Source of the DNA: JACVRW01 sp035650215
Lineage (GTDB): Bacteria > Actinomycetota > Thermoleophilia > Solirubrobacterales > Thermoleophilaceae
NCBI GenBank assembly: GCA_035650215.1
Contig: DASRIC010000064.1
Span: 31,365 to 95,364 of the forward strand
Direction of reading: 5' to 3'
Length of the DNA: 64,000 nucleotides
Of this stretch, positions 39,540 to 49,021 are shown piece after piece (position 1 is the stretch's first letter; each line of letters begins with the position of its first letter). Made by a program: the position numbers and the translations under genes. A model generated the notes under the pieces. The model did not search any database and was not told where the DNA came from. It was given only the letters and a program-made list of their open reading frames with translations.

Positions 39540-40970
39540 GTGATAACCGAGGTCGACACCGGCTCTCGTGACGTCGAGCGCCTCGCCCAGCTTGCCGGCC
39601 CCAGGCAGGTCGAGCTCGTACACGGCGCGGTGAAGCGCGGCCGCGCCCGGCTCGCCGGCCGGGCGGTCGTGAACGTGAACTCGACGGCCCGCGGCGGCGG
39701 CGTGGCCGAGATGCTGCTACCGCTCGTGGCCTACGCGCGCGGCGCGGGCATCGACTGCCGCTGGCTCGTGATCGAGGGCGACCCTGAGTTCTTCAGCATC
39801 ACCAAGCGAATTCACAACCGTGTACACGGTGCGCCGGGTGACGGCGGACCTCTCGACGCAGACCAGCGCGCCGCGTACGAGCGGACCCTCGCGCTGAACT
39901 ACGAGGAGCTGAGCGAGCGGATCGGCCCGCGTGACGTCGTGATCCTGCACGACCCGCAGACCGCCGGGCTCGCCCCGATGCTCGCGGACACGGGGAATCC
40001 CGTGATCTGGCGCTGCCATGTGGGCGTGGACCACCCGAATGAGCTAACGCGCTCGGCGTGGCGGTTCCTCGAGCCGTTCGCCCACCGCGCCGACCGGATC
40101 GTCTTCTCCCGCCGGCAGCTCGCGTGGGACGTGATCGACCCCGCGCGGCGAGCCATCATCGCACCCTCGATCGACCCGCTCGCCCCGAAGAACCAGGACC
40201 TGGGCAGCGGCGTCGCTGCGGGAATCCTGAACGCCGCGGGCCTGCGTCAGGGCAGTGGTGGCCAGCCCGTCTTCGAGCGGCTTGACGGGAGCCGCGGGCG
40301 GGTGCAGTCGAGGGCAGCGCTCTGCGAAGACGCCCCGCTCACGCGGGCCGATCGCTACGTGCTGCAGGTCTCGCGCTGGGACGCCCTGAAGGACCCGCTC
40401 GGAGTGATCGAGGGTTTCGCCGCCCACGTGGCGCCGGCGACGGATGCACATCTGGTGTATGCGGGTCCGGATGTGACCGCCGTGAGCGACGACCCGGAGG
40501 GCGCCGATGTCCTGCTCGCGGCCTGCCAGCGTCGCGCCGCGCTACCGGACGGGATTCGCGAGCGGGTGCATCTGGCGCTCCTGCCGATGGACGACCTCCA
40601 GGAGAATGCCGCGGTGGTGAACGCACTGCAACGCACGGCCGCCGTTGTGGTCCAGAAGAGCCTCGCCGAGGGCTTCGGGTTGACGGTGGCGGAGGCGATG
40701 TGGAAGGCCCGGCCCGTCGTTGCCAGCAACATCGGAGGGATCGGCGACCAGATCGAGCATCGCCGCAGCGGCCTGCTCCTCGACGATCCCGCCGACCTCG
40801 GGTCCTACGGCGCCGCGGTGCGGGTGCTCCTCGAGGACGGGGCGCTGACCGCCTCGCTCGGAAGGGCCGCGCGTGAGCGCGTGCGCGAGCGGTTCCTCGG
40901 CACACATTCGCTCATCGACTATCTGGCCCTGATCGAGCCCCTGATCCGGCCCGGAGAGCGGGCGGCATGA
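39540..40970 (+). CDS. treT: Trehalose glycosyltransferring synthase TreT (GT4)
   Basis: 476 residues from GTG. Diagnostic segments are 'VVNVNSTARGGGVAEMLLPL', 'RDVVILHDPQTAGLAPMLAD', 'VIWRCHVGVDHPNELTRSAW', 'FSRRQLAWDVIDPARRAIIA' with 'PSIDPLAPKN', and the donor site 'VVQKSLAEGFGLTVAEAMWK'. TreT makes trehalose from an NDP-glucose and glucose, reversibly. A Gly/Ser-rich insertion around residues 235-265 ('GLRQGSGGQPVFERLDGSRG') is within the range of the family. ATGA overlap with the phosphoketolase gene. Confidence 0.9.
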   Translation: MITEVDTGSRDVERLAQLAGPRQVELVHGAVKRGRARLAGRAVVNVNSTARGGGVAEMLLPLVAYARGAGIDCRWLVIEGDPEFFSITKRIHNRVHGAPGDGGPLDADQRAAYERTLALNYEELSERIGPRDVVILHDPQTAGLAPMLADTGNPVIWRCHVGVDHPNELTRSAWRFLEPFAHRADRIVFSRRQLAWDVIDPARRAIIAPSIDPLAPKNQDLGSGVAAGILNAAGLRQGSGGQPVFERLDGSRGRVQSRAALCEDAPLTRADRYVLQVSRWDALKDPLGVIEGFAAHVAPATDAHLVYAGPDVTAVSDDPEGADVLLAACQRRAALPDGIRERVHLALLPMDDLQENAAVVNALQRTAAVVVQKSLAEGFGLTVAEAMWKARPVVASNIGGIGDQIEHRRSGLLLDDPADLGSYGAAVRVLLEDGALTASLGRAARERVRERFLGTHSLIDYLALIEPLIRPGERAA

Positions 40971-43341
40971 CGACGGCCGCGCGCGCCGTCCGGGCGCTCG
41001 AACCCGACGAGCTGCGCGCGATCGACGCGTACTGGCGCGCAGCCAACTACCTGTCGGTCGGGCAGATCTACCTGCTCGACAACCCGTTGCTGCACGAGCC
41101 GCTTACGAAGGCGCACGTGAAGCCGCGGCTACTCGGTCACTGGGGCACGACCCCTGGTCTCAACCTGCTGTACGTCCACATGAACCGGGCGATCCGCAAA
41201 GGAACCTGAGCGCGATCTTCGTCACCGGGCCGGGCCACGGCGGTCCCGGGCTGGTGGCGAACACCTACCTGGAGGGCACGTACTCGGAGATCTACCCGAA
41301 CATCGGCGAGGACGAGGAGGGGCTGCGCCGGCTGTTCCGGCAATTCTCCTTTCCCGGCGGCGTCCCGTCGCACGTCGCCCCGGAGACACCGGGGTCGATT
41401 CACGAGGGCGGTGAGCTCGGCTACGCACTCATGCACGCGTACGGCGCAGTCTTCGACAATCCCGACCTCGTGGCCCTCTGCGTCGTTGGCGACGGGGAGG
41501 CCGAGACCGGCCCGCTCGCCGCCAGCTGGCACTCGAACAAGTTCCTGAATCCGGCGTGTGACGGCGCCGTGCTCCCCGTCCTGCACCTCAACGGCTACAA
41601 GATCGCGAACCCGACCCTGCTTGCACGGATCCCACACGACGAGCTCGGGTCGCTGCTCGAGGGCTACGGCCACGCGCCCGTGTTCGTCGAAGGCGACGAG
41701 CCGGCCGCCGTCCATCGGGCGCTTGCCGCCGCGCTCGACCGGGCCCTTGATGAGATAGCGCGGATCCAGGCGCGCGCCCGGGCCGGCGCGCTTGACCGTC
41801 CGCGCTGGCCGATGATCGTGCTTCGCACCCCCAAGGGCTGGACCGGGCCGAGCGAGGTCGACGGCCTGCCTGCCGAAGGGACGTTCCGAGCCCATCAGGT
41901 ACCGCTTGCAGGGGTCGCCGAGGATCCGGAGCATCTGCGCCAGCTAGAGGCCTGGCTGCGCTCCTACCGCCCCGACGAGCTCTTCGACGGCACTGGCCGG
42001 CTGCGTCCCGAGCTGCGCGCGCTGCGGCCGCGGGATGAACGCCGCATGGGCGCCAATCCGCACGCCAACGGGGGCCTGCTGCTCCTTGACCTCGAGCTAC
42101 CGGACTTCCGCGCCCACGCGGTCGAGGTCGCAAGGCCGGGGGCGGCGGCCAGCGAGGCGACCTCGGTGCTCGGGAGCTGGCTGCGCGACGTCATCCAGGC
42201 CAACGCGACAGCGCGCAATTTCCGGGTGATGGGGCCGGACGAGACGCGATCCAACCGGCTCGGGCCGCTGTTCGAGGCCACCGACCGGGTTTGGATGGCG
42301 GAGCGGCTGCCCGGCGACGACCACCTGGCACCGGACGGGCGGGTGATGGAGGTGCTGAGCGAGCACCTCTGTCAGGGCTGGCTCGAGGGATACCTGCTCA
42401 CCGGGCGGCACGGCCTCTTCAACTGCTACGAGGCCTTCATCCACATCGTCGACTCGATGCTCAACCAGCACGCGAAGTGGCTGAAGGTCACGCGCGGCAT
42501 CCCCTGGCGGAGACCGATCGCATCGCTCAACTATCTGCTCTCGTCGCACGTGTGGCGCCAGGATCACAACGGCTTCTCCCATCAGGACCCGGGCTTCATC
42601 AACCACGTGGTCAACAAGAAGGCGGAGATCGTCCGCATCTACCTGCCCCCGGACGCCAATTGCCTGCTGTCCGTGTCCGACCATTGCCTGCGCTCGCGCG
42701 ACTACGTGAACGTGATCGTCGCGGGCAAGCAGCCTTCGCTCGACTACCTGTCGATCGAGGAGGCGGTGATCCACTGCACACGCGGCATCGGCATCTGGGA
42801 CTGGGCTTCGACCGCTGCCGACGGCGAACCGGACGTCGTGCTGGCCTGTGCCGGCGACATCCCGACCCTCGAGACGCTCGCCGCCGTCGCGCTGCTGCGG
42901 GAGCACCTGCCCGACGTTCGCGTGCGCGTGGTCAACGTGGTGGACCTGATGAGGCTGCAGCCGCCCTCCAAGCATCCCCACGGCCTACCGGATCCCGAGT
43001 TCGACGCGCTCTTCACCACGTCCCAGCCGGTCATCTTCGCATACCACGGCTACCCGTCCCTGATCCACCGGCTCACGTACCGGCGGCACAACCATCACAA
43101 CCTGCACGTCCGCGGCTACATGGAGGAGGGCACCACCACCACCCCGTTCGACATGGTGATGCTCAACGACCTCGACCGCTTTCATCTCGTGATGGACGTG
43201 ATCGACCGGGTGCCCAGTCTCGGTGAGCGCGCTGCCGGCCTGCGCCAGGCGATGGCCGACGAGCGGCTGCGCCATCGCGCGTACACGCGCGAGCATGGCG
43301 ACGACGCCCCCGACGTGCGCGACTGGACCTGGCCGGGCTGA
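40967..43341 (+). pseudogene. xfp: Phosphoketolase, interrupted by a -1 frameshift
   Basis: Two pieces in different frames make one complete phosphoketolase of about 791 residues. The first (40967-41209) ends 'LNLLYVHMNRAIRKGT' and stop; the second continues in the -1 frame from about 41200 as 'RNLSAIFVTGPGHGGPGLVA' and runs with 'SHVAPETPGSIHEGGELGYA', 'VGDGEAETGPLAASWHSNKF' and 'LSSHVWRQDHNGFSHQDPGF'. Reading the last A of AAA twice restores exactly the family length (NRAIRKRNLSAIF), so a single base is missing in 'CGCAAAGGAACC'. Phosphoketolase splits xylulose- or fructose-phosphate to acetyl-phosphate, which acetate kinase downstream would use. Confidence 0.85.
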
Positions 43342-43348
43342 TCGCGCC

Positions 43349-44428
43349 GTGCGCGTTCTGGTCGTCAACGCGGGGTCGAGCAGCCTGAAGCTGTCCCTGC
43401 TCGAGCGAGACGACGCAACCCTGTGGGCACAGGCGCTCGACGCCCCGCATGCGCTCGCCGACGCGGAGGACGTCGCAGCCGCGCTGGCCGAGCTGCCCGC
43501 CCTTCCTGACGTCGTCGGCCATCGGATCGTTCACGGCGGCGAGCGCTTCCGCGACGCGGTGTCGGTCGACGCCCCGGTCGAGGCCGCCCTGAGGGAGCTG
43601 GAGGAGCTCGCGCCGCTTCACCAGCCAAAGTCGCTGGCTGCGCTCGACGCGGTGACGCGCGTGCTGCCGACCGTTCCCGCGGTCGCCTGCTTCGATACCG
43701 CCTTTCACGCAACGCTCTCGCCCGAGGCCGCCACGTATGCGCTCCCGCGCGAGTGGCGCGAGCGCTGGGACCTGCGCCGCTACGGCTTCCATGGCCTCTC
43801 GCACGCGTACGCGGCAAGGCGCGCGGCCGCGCTCGCCGGCGAACGGGCGCGCGTCGTTTCCTGCCATCTCGGCGCAGGCGCCTCGCTGTGCGCGATCGCC
43901 GCCGGGCGCTCGATCGACACGACGATGGGATTCACCCCGCTGGAAGGCCTCGTGATGGCGAGCCGCTCGGGCTCGGTCGATCCGGGACTGATGCTCTGGT
44001 TGCAGCAACGCGGGGGGCTCTCGGTCGAGCGAGTCGGCCGCGCGCTCGAGCTCGAGTCCGGACTCGTGGGTCTGGCCGGGACCGCCGACATGCGCGAGCT
44101 GCTCGCCCGCGACGACGCCGCTGCCCACGCGGCCATTGGCGTCTACACGCACAGACTTCGTGCCGGGATCGGCGCGATGACCGCCTCGCTTGGGGGCCTC
44201 GACGCCCTTGTTTTCACGGGCGGCGTGGGCGCAGGCTCTCCACGTGTGCGCGAGCTGGCCTGCGCGGGGCTCGCGTATCTCGGCGTGGAGATCGACGCCC
44301 ATCGCAACGACGGGGTCGCGGGAGACGGCGTGGTCAGCCCCCCCGACAAGCCGGTCGGCGTGCTCGTGGTCCAGGCACGCGAGGATCTCGAGATCGCAAG
44401 GCAGGCCCGCGCGCTACTCGGCCTGTAG
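43349..44428 (+). CDS. ackA: Acetate kinase
   Basis: 359 residues from GTG. 'RVLVVNAGSSSLKLSLLERD' is the ADP/acetate site, then 'VVGHRIVHGGERF', 'CFDTAFHATLSPEAATYALP', 'RRYGFHGLSHAYAARRAAAL', 'VVSCHLGAGASLCAIAAGRS', 'DTTMGFTPLEGLVMASRSGS' and 'LDALVFTGGVGAGSPRVREL'. About 40 residues shorter than E. coli AckA but with all catalytic regions. It converts acetyl-phosphate plus ADP to acetate and ATP and, with the phosphoketolase 7 nt upstream, forms an ATP-yielding carbon shunt. Its end overlaps the convergent ABC permease by 15 nt. Confidence 0.93.
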   Translation: MRVLVVNAGSSSLKLSLLERDDATLWAQALDAPHALADAEDVAAALAELPALPDVVGHRIVHGGERFRDAVSVDAPVEAALRELEELAPLHQPKSLAALDAVTRVLPTVPAVACFDTAFHATLSPEAATYALPREWRERWDLRRYGFHGLSHAYAARRAAALAGERARVVSCHLGAGASLCAIAAGRSIDTTMGFTPLEGLVMASRSGSVDPGLMLWLQQRGGLSVERVGRALELESGLVGLAGTADMRELLARDDAAAHAAIGVYTHRLRAGIGAMTASLGGLDALVFTGGVGAGSPRVRELACAGLAYLGVEIDAHRNDGVAGDGVVSPPDKPVGVLVVQAREDLEIARQARALLGL

Positions 44429-46969
44429 GGCCTCGAGCACCTGTAGGCGCGCGCTGCGCCGCGCCGGCGCAACCGCGGCGATGACACCGACCGCGACCGC
44501 CAGCACGAGGAACACGGCGAGCTGTACGGGCGGGGGCTCGAAACCAAGGCCGAGGTCGCCTAGCGACTCGGTCACGAGAAACGCGAAGAGGAGGCCGACA
44601 CCGGTGCCGAGCAGCCCGCCGATCACCGCTGTGATCACGCTCTCGTAGCGCACCATCTGCCGGACCTGGGCGCGGGTTGCCCCGACCGCCCGCAGCAGCC
44701 CGAACTCGCGCGTCCGCTCGTGAATCGAGAGGAAGAGCGAGTTGGCGATCCCGAACAGCGAGATGACGATGCTCATCGCGAGGAGGGCGTAGAGCAGGTA
44801 GACGAACTGGTCGAGCACCTCGGTTTCGGCGGCCGCGTAGTCGGCCTGGGTCTCGACGCTCGCGACGGGGAAGGGTTCGAGCGCGTCCTCCACACCGCTC
44901 TTCGCCACGCCACCCGGTGTGCCGGCGAGCGTTTGCGCGAAGATGATCCACGGGTCGCGGGCGGCGGACACCTCGTCGAAGAGCGACTGCGGGACGATCA
45001 TGCCCTGCAGCATCTGCGGATCGTTGTAGACGCCGATCGCCCGCAGGCGCGCCGTGCGCCCGGTGGGCGTCTCGATCCTGAACGAGTCGCCGACACCAAC
45101 GTCGTGCGCCTTGGAGAACTGCTCCTCGATCAGCACGTCGTGGCCGCGGAGCCTGTTGAGCACGCGCTCGTCCCCGTTGACCCAATCCACCTCGTAGAGC
45201 GACTCGAGGGTCGACGGGTCCACGCCATTCATGACGTCGGTGATCGGGCTCGACTTCGTGCCGTCCACCTTGACCTGGTCGAGAAGCACGCTCGAGGTTG
45301 CCGCCACCTCGGGCGTGTCGGCGACCGCCTCGGCGGCCGCGACGGGCATCGGTTGCAGCGTCTCCGAGCGGACGATCAGATCGGCCTTCACCACCCGGGC
45401 GACCGTCGCGTCGAACGACGCCTTGATTCCGTTGGCGAAGACCGCGACGAAGACGACGAGTCCAAGGCCCACCATCAGCGCCGCCGCGGTGGTGGCGGTG
45501 CGGGCGGGATTGCGCATGGCGTTCTCGCGGGCGAGCAGGCCAGGCTCGGCGAACAGCCGCTCGAGCGGCCAGCCGATTGCGCCAGCGAGCGGCCGCACGA
45601 ACCATCGGGCGCTGAGCGCCATGCCGACGAACAGGAACACGACGCCGGCGGCCATGGTCGTGAGGCGGCTGGTCGCCGGTCCGCCGGCGAACAGGCCCGC
45701 GACGAGCATCCCGACTCCCAGCGCGGCGACGAGTCCGGCGACCCACGGCGTCCAGCGGCGATGGCTTGTTGGCAGCGCCTCGTCGCCACGCTGCAGAGCC
45801 GCGATCGGGGCGACGCGGGTCGCGCGGCGAGCCGGAACGACTGCCGCGAGCTGCGTCACCCCGATGCCCACGAGCAGCGACAGCGCGATCGTCCGAGGCG
45901 CCAGCTCCGCCCCCGCAGTTGGGATGCCGAGCCCGACGGCCTCGAAAAGCTCGCCCAGCCCCTTCGCGAACAACAGCCCGAGGCCGAGGCCGGCCGCGGA
46001 CGCTGCGACGCCCACCACGAGGGCCTCGAAGGCCACGGCGCCCATGATCTGCCGCCGGGTGGCACCGAGCGTGCGCAGCATCGCGAACTCGCGGGTTCGC
46101 TCCGTGACGGTGATTGTGAAGGTGTTGAAGATGATGAAGGCGCCCACGAGCAGTGCGGCACCCGCGAACGCGAGCAGCGCCGGAGTGAGATAGCCGCCGA
46201 TCTGGTCGTTGATGTCCGCGGCGGTCTCGTCGGCGGCCTTAGCGCCGGTGCGGACTTCTACCCGCTCCGGCACGATCGCCTGAATCCGCCTGACCAGCTG
46301 GTCCGCAGTGACGCCCTCGGCCGCCGCGACGTTGATCGAGGTGACCTCGCCTTCACGGTCGAACCAGGCCTGCACGTCGTCGAGCTGCGCCGAGACGATG
46401 TCCGTGCCGCCCGGATCGGCGCTGCCTACGTCGTAAGCCCCGACGACCGTGACCGGAACGATGCCGCGGTGAGTGGCGATGGCGATCGGATCGCCCGGAC
46501 TGAGGTCGTACTTCTCGGCGGTCGCGCGCAGGAGGGCCACCTCGCCGGAGTGCTCGGGCATGCGCCCGTCGACATTGGTGGCGGGACTGAAGGGCTGGCC
46601 CGACGCAGTCGTGATGATCGTGCCGCCGCCACCGCTCGCCTTCTTGAGCTCCCCGTCGATCACGAGCCCGCCGGGAGACCAGAGGTCACCCTGGGCCTTC
46701 GCGACACCAGGCACGGCACGAACCTCGTCCAGCAGCTCGACCTTGAGCGGGCGGGCGATGCTGAACTGGCTCGAGAAGGCGCGCTTCGGGCTCAGCTCGA
46801 CGTCGACGCCGCGATAGACGGAATCCTCCAGGTCCTGGAACCCGTTGCGGATCTGGTCGGTGAGCACGTAGGTGCCGGCGATCATCGCCACGCCGAGCAG
46901 CACGGCGATAGTGGTCAGCACGGAGCGCAGCTTGCGCTCGCCGAGGCCCTGGAGCGTGAGGGCGATCAT
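44414..46969 (-). CDS. ABC transporter permease, FtsX/MacB type (duplicated)
   Basis: 851 residues with two FtsX cores. Helix 1 near residue 15 ('LTTIAVLLGVAMIAGTYVL') is followed by a large extracytoplasmic domain and 'FIIFNTFTITVTERTREFAM' with 'LRTLGATRRQIMGAVAFEAL'; the second core has 'LFLSIHERTREFGLLRAVGA' with 'TRAQVRQMVRYESVITAVIG'. Such permeases mediate lipoprotein or peptide export or mechanotransmission across the envelope rather than solute import. It is coupled to the ATPase gene by ATGA. Confidence 0.92.
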   Translation of the reverse strand: MIALTLQGLGERKLRSVLTTIAVLLGVAMIAGTYVLTDQIRNGFQDLEDSVYRGVDVELSPKRAFSSQFSIARPLKVELLDEVRAVPGVAKAQGDLWSPGGLVIDGELKKASGGGGTIITTASGQPFSPATNVDGRMPEHSGEVALLRATAEKYDLSPGDPIAIATHRGIVPVTVVGAYDVGSADPGGTDIVSAQLDDVQAWFDREGEVTSINVAAAEGVTADQLVRRIQAIVPERVEVRTGAKAADETAADINDQIGGYLTPALLAFAGAALLVGAFIIFNTFTITVTERTREFAMLRTLGATRRQIMGAVAFEALVVGVAASAAGLGLGLLFAKGLGELFEAVGLGIPTAGAELAPRTIALSLLVGIGVTQLAAVVPARRATRVAPIAALQRGDEALPTSHRRWTPWVAGLVAALGVGMLVAGLFAGGPATSRLTTMAAGVVFLFVGMALSARWFVRPLAGAIGWPLERLFAEPGLLARENAMRNPARTATTAAALMVGLGLVVFVAVFANGIKASFDATVARVVKADLIVRSETLQPMPVAAAEAVADTPEVAATSSVLLDQVKVDGTKSSPITDVMNGVDPSTLESLYEVDWVNGDERVLNRLRGHDVLIEEQFSKAHDVGVGDSFRIETPTGRTARLRAIGVYNDPQMLQGMIVPQSLFDEVSAARDPWIIFAQTLAGTPGGVAKSGVEDALEPFPVASVETQADYAAAETEVLDQFVYLLYALLAMSIVISLFGIANSLFLSIHERTREFGLLRAVGATRAQVRQMVRYESVITAVIGGLLGTGVGLLFAFLVTESLGDLGLGFEPPPVQLAVFLVLAVAVGVIAAVAPARRSARLQVLEALQAE

Positions 46970-47738
46970 GCAAGCTCTTTCAGGTGGTCCAGGATCTGGT
47001 CCTGCGACGGACGCTCGTGGCGGTCGACGATGCGCCCGTCGGCCAGGAACAGGACGGAGTCGGCGATCGCAGCCGCCGCGGCGTCATGGGTGACCATGAC
47101 GATGGTCTGACCGAACTCGTCGGCGGTCCGTCTGAGCAGCGCCAGCACGTCGCGGCTCGCATTCGAGTCCAGGTTGCCGGTCGGCTCGTCCGCGAACACG
47201 ACCGCGGGGCGCGTGATGAGCGCCCGCGCGACCGCTACGCGCTGCGCCTGGCCGCCGGAGAGCTCACTTGGGCGGTGGTGGCGCCGGTCAGCGAGGCCTA
47301 CGGTGGCGATGAGGGTCTCGAGCCACTCGCGGTCGGGCTCGTTCCCTCCGATCCTCACCGGCAGCAGGATGTTCTGCTCGGCGTTCAGGACAGGCAGCAG
47401 GTTGTAGCTCTGGAAGATGAAGCCGACCCGCTGGCGGCGATGAAGCGTGAGTTTTCGATCGTCCAGCTGATCGAGGCGGGTGCCGTCGATTTCGACCCAA
47501 CCGCTCGTGGGAGTGTCGAGACCGGCGAGGATGTGATCAGCGTCGACTTGCCGGAGCCCGACGGGCCCATGATCGCGGTGAACGACCCCCGTTCGAAGTC
47601 GACGGAGACGCCGCGCAGGGCATCCACGGCGGCGGCGCCCTCGCCGAAGCGCTTGGTGATCTCGTGACCGCGCACGACTGTCGCGGCGGCACGGCTCGGA
47701 TCGGGGGAGGGCGCGACCGCGCCGGAGATATGAGCCAT
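46966..47738 (-). pseudogene. ABC transporter ATP-binding protein, interrupted by a -1 frameshift
   Basis: The N-terminal piece (from 47738) has 'VVRGHEITKRFGEGAAAVDA' and Walker A 'AIMGPSGSGKSTLI', then loses its frame near 47532-47537. In the next frame the protein resumes as 'LAGLDTPTSGWVEIDGTRLD', 'RQRVGFIFQSYNLLPVLNAE' (Q-loop), signature 'LSGGQAQRVAVARALITRPA', Walker B 'VVFADEPTGNLDS' and 'VMVTHD'. One lost G in an ancestral ATGCACATC explains the break. Corrected length is about 257 residues, LolD/MacB type, partner of the FtsX permease downstream. Confidence 0.85.
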
Positions 47739-47813
47739 GCGGCCGAGAGTGGCCGATGCGCCTCGTGAAGTCGTCCGGAGCGAGCCGCTGGCTCGGTGTG
47801 GGGAACTACTGAG
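47739..47813 (-). promoter_or_regulatory. Island regulon promoter P6 (ABC exporter operon)
   Basis: On the minus strand: 18-bp element CTCAGTAGTTCCCCACAC (47813-47796), 20 bp, GACGACT (47775-47769), 17 bp, -10-like CACTCT (47751-47746), 7 nt, ATG at 47738. The element matches P1 at 15 of 18 positions and overlaps the stop codon of the upstream oxidoreductase gene. Confidence 0.65.
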
Positions 47814-48930
47814 CCTCGTCCAGCGCCCGCAGGAAGGGGCCGAGCTCCTCGGCGATCACCTTCTCGTCGGGCGGCCAGGCGGGCTCGGAGCTCGCCTCGG
47901 ACTCGGTGCGACCGTCCTCGATGCGGGCGGTGAGGAAGAGCGGCTCCGCGCCGGTGTGGAGCACGCCGCGGATCACCGGCCGGAGCGGCTCCGGCTCGGG
48001 GGCGTCCCCGGCCAGCGCGGAGATGCCGCTCGCAGCCACATCGGCCATCTGCGCCCCGAGGCCACCGTGCTTGATCGGGAAGTCCGTCATGTCACCGGCC
48101 GCGAACACGCGCTCGCCGAGCCCGCGCACCCGGCAGCGCTCGTCGATGGGGACGAACCCGCCGGGAGCCGACGGCACGTTCCGGATCGAGCGCCCCACGA
48201 TGCGCGGCATCGCCACGATCCGCTCGACCTCCAGCTCGGGCCCCTGGGGAGTAACGAGCAGGCGCCGCGAAGCGGGGACCTCGGGCCGCGCGTTCGCAAA
48301 CAGGCGCACACGCGCACGCTCGAGCAGCTCCCCCACCCGGCGGCTGGCGTCCTCGCCGAGCGCCGCCATGGGCGCCGGCTCGGGGGTGACGAGGCTGACC
48401 GCCACGCCCTCCTCGCCCATGCTGCCCGCCCGCTCGGCGGTCATCAGGGCCAGCTCGTAGGCCGGTAGGAGCCAGGCCGGGCCCTCCGGCACGACGAGGG
48501 CCACACTCCGGGTGTAGCCGCCCTCCACGTCCTGGACGAGGCCGCGGTAGGCGTCGTCTGCCCCGGCGTCGTCGAAGACCGTGACATGGTCGAAGGGCCG
48601 GACCAGACGGGCGCCCACGGCCAGCAGCAGCGCGTCGTAGGGAAGGACGCCCGAGCCGGCTGTGTGGACTTCCTGGGCGTCCGGGTCGACCCAGTCGAGC
48701 GCATCCTCTACCCACTCAGTGCCGGTCCGTTGCGCGATCGTCCGCAGCGGGTAGGTGCGCACGCCGCGCCGCGAAAAGGGCTCGTCCACCGCCAGCGGTC
48801 GGTAGCGCAGCGCGTCGTTGGGAGCGACGAGCGTGGCCTCAAGCGAATCGCCCCGCAGGCGCCGGAGACGAAGCAACCCCTCGACCGCGGCAATGCCACC
48901 GCCGCAGATCACCACTCTGAAGCCGGCCAC
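47806..48930 (-). CDS. FAD-dependent pyridine nucleotide-disulfide/NDH-2-SQR-type oxidoreductase
   Basis: About 374 residues. The FAD loop is 'RVVICGGGIAAVEGLLRLRR', with 'APNDALRYRPLAVDEPFSRR', 'LPYDALLLAVGARLVRPFDH' and the second FAD segment 'GLGERVFAAGDMTDFPIKHG' with 'GLGAQMADVAA'. The Cys pair of sulfide:quinone reductases is not obvious, so NADH:quinone or other quinone-linked activity is as likely. GTG start with TAGGCT 7 nt upstream. Divergent paralogue of the gene at 49022, with which it shares the P5 region. Confidence 0.87.
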   Translation of the reverse strand: MAGFRVVICGGGIAAVEGLLRLRRLRGDSLEATLVAPNDALRYRPLAVDEPFSRRGVRTYPLRTIAQRTGTEWVEDALDWVDPDAQEVHTAGSGVLPYDALLLAVGARLVRPFDHVTVFDDAGADDAYRGLVQDVEGGYTRSVALVVPEGPAWLLPAYELALMTAERAGSMGEEGVAVSLVTPEPAPMAALGEDASRRVGELLERARVRLFANARPEVPASRRLLVTPQGPELEVERIVAMPRIVGRSIRNVPSAPGGFVPIDERCRVRGLGERVFAAGDMTDFPIKHGGLGAQMADVAASGISALAGDAPEPEPLRPVIRGVLHTGAEPLFLTARIEDGRTESEASSEPAWPPDEKVIAEELGPFLRALDEAQ

Positions 48931-48947
48931 GCTGCCGAGCCTACCCC

Positions 48948-49021
48948 CTGCGGGAAATCACGGACCTCGACGAGCGCGATCCCCGGATGTTGGAGCGCGC
49001 GCGCTTCCCGATCCTGAGGGC
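48948..49021 (+). promoter_or_regulatory. Island regulon promoter P5 (oxidoreductase), element inverted
   Basis: The 18-bp element is present as CTGCGGGAAATCACGGAC (48948-48965), the reverse complement of the P4 type and matching it at 16 of 18. It is followed by 20 bp, GATGTTG (48986-48992), 17 bp, -10-like GATCCT (49010-49015), 6 nt and ATG at 49022. For the divergent gene (start 48930) the element lies just upstream of TAGGCT, so one bound regulator could touch both promoters. Confidence 0.62.

Noticed and set aside
41190..41215. Programmed -1 ribosomal frameshift in phosphoketolase
   Set aside because: No X-XXY-YYZ heptamer and no obvious downstream stem were seen; a missing base is the simpler explanation, though recoding cannot be excluded.
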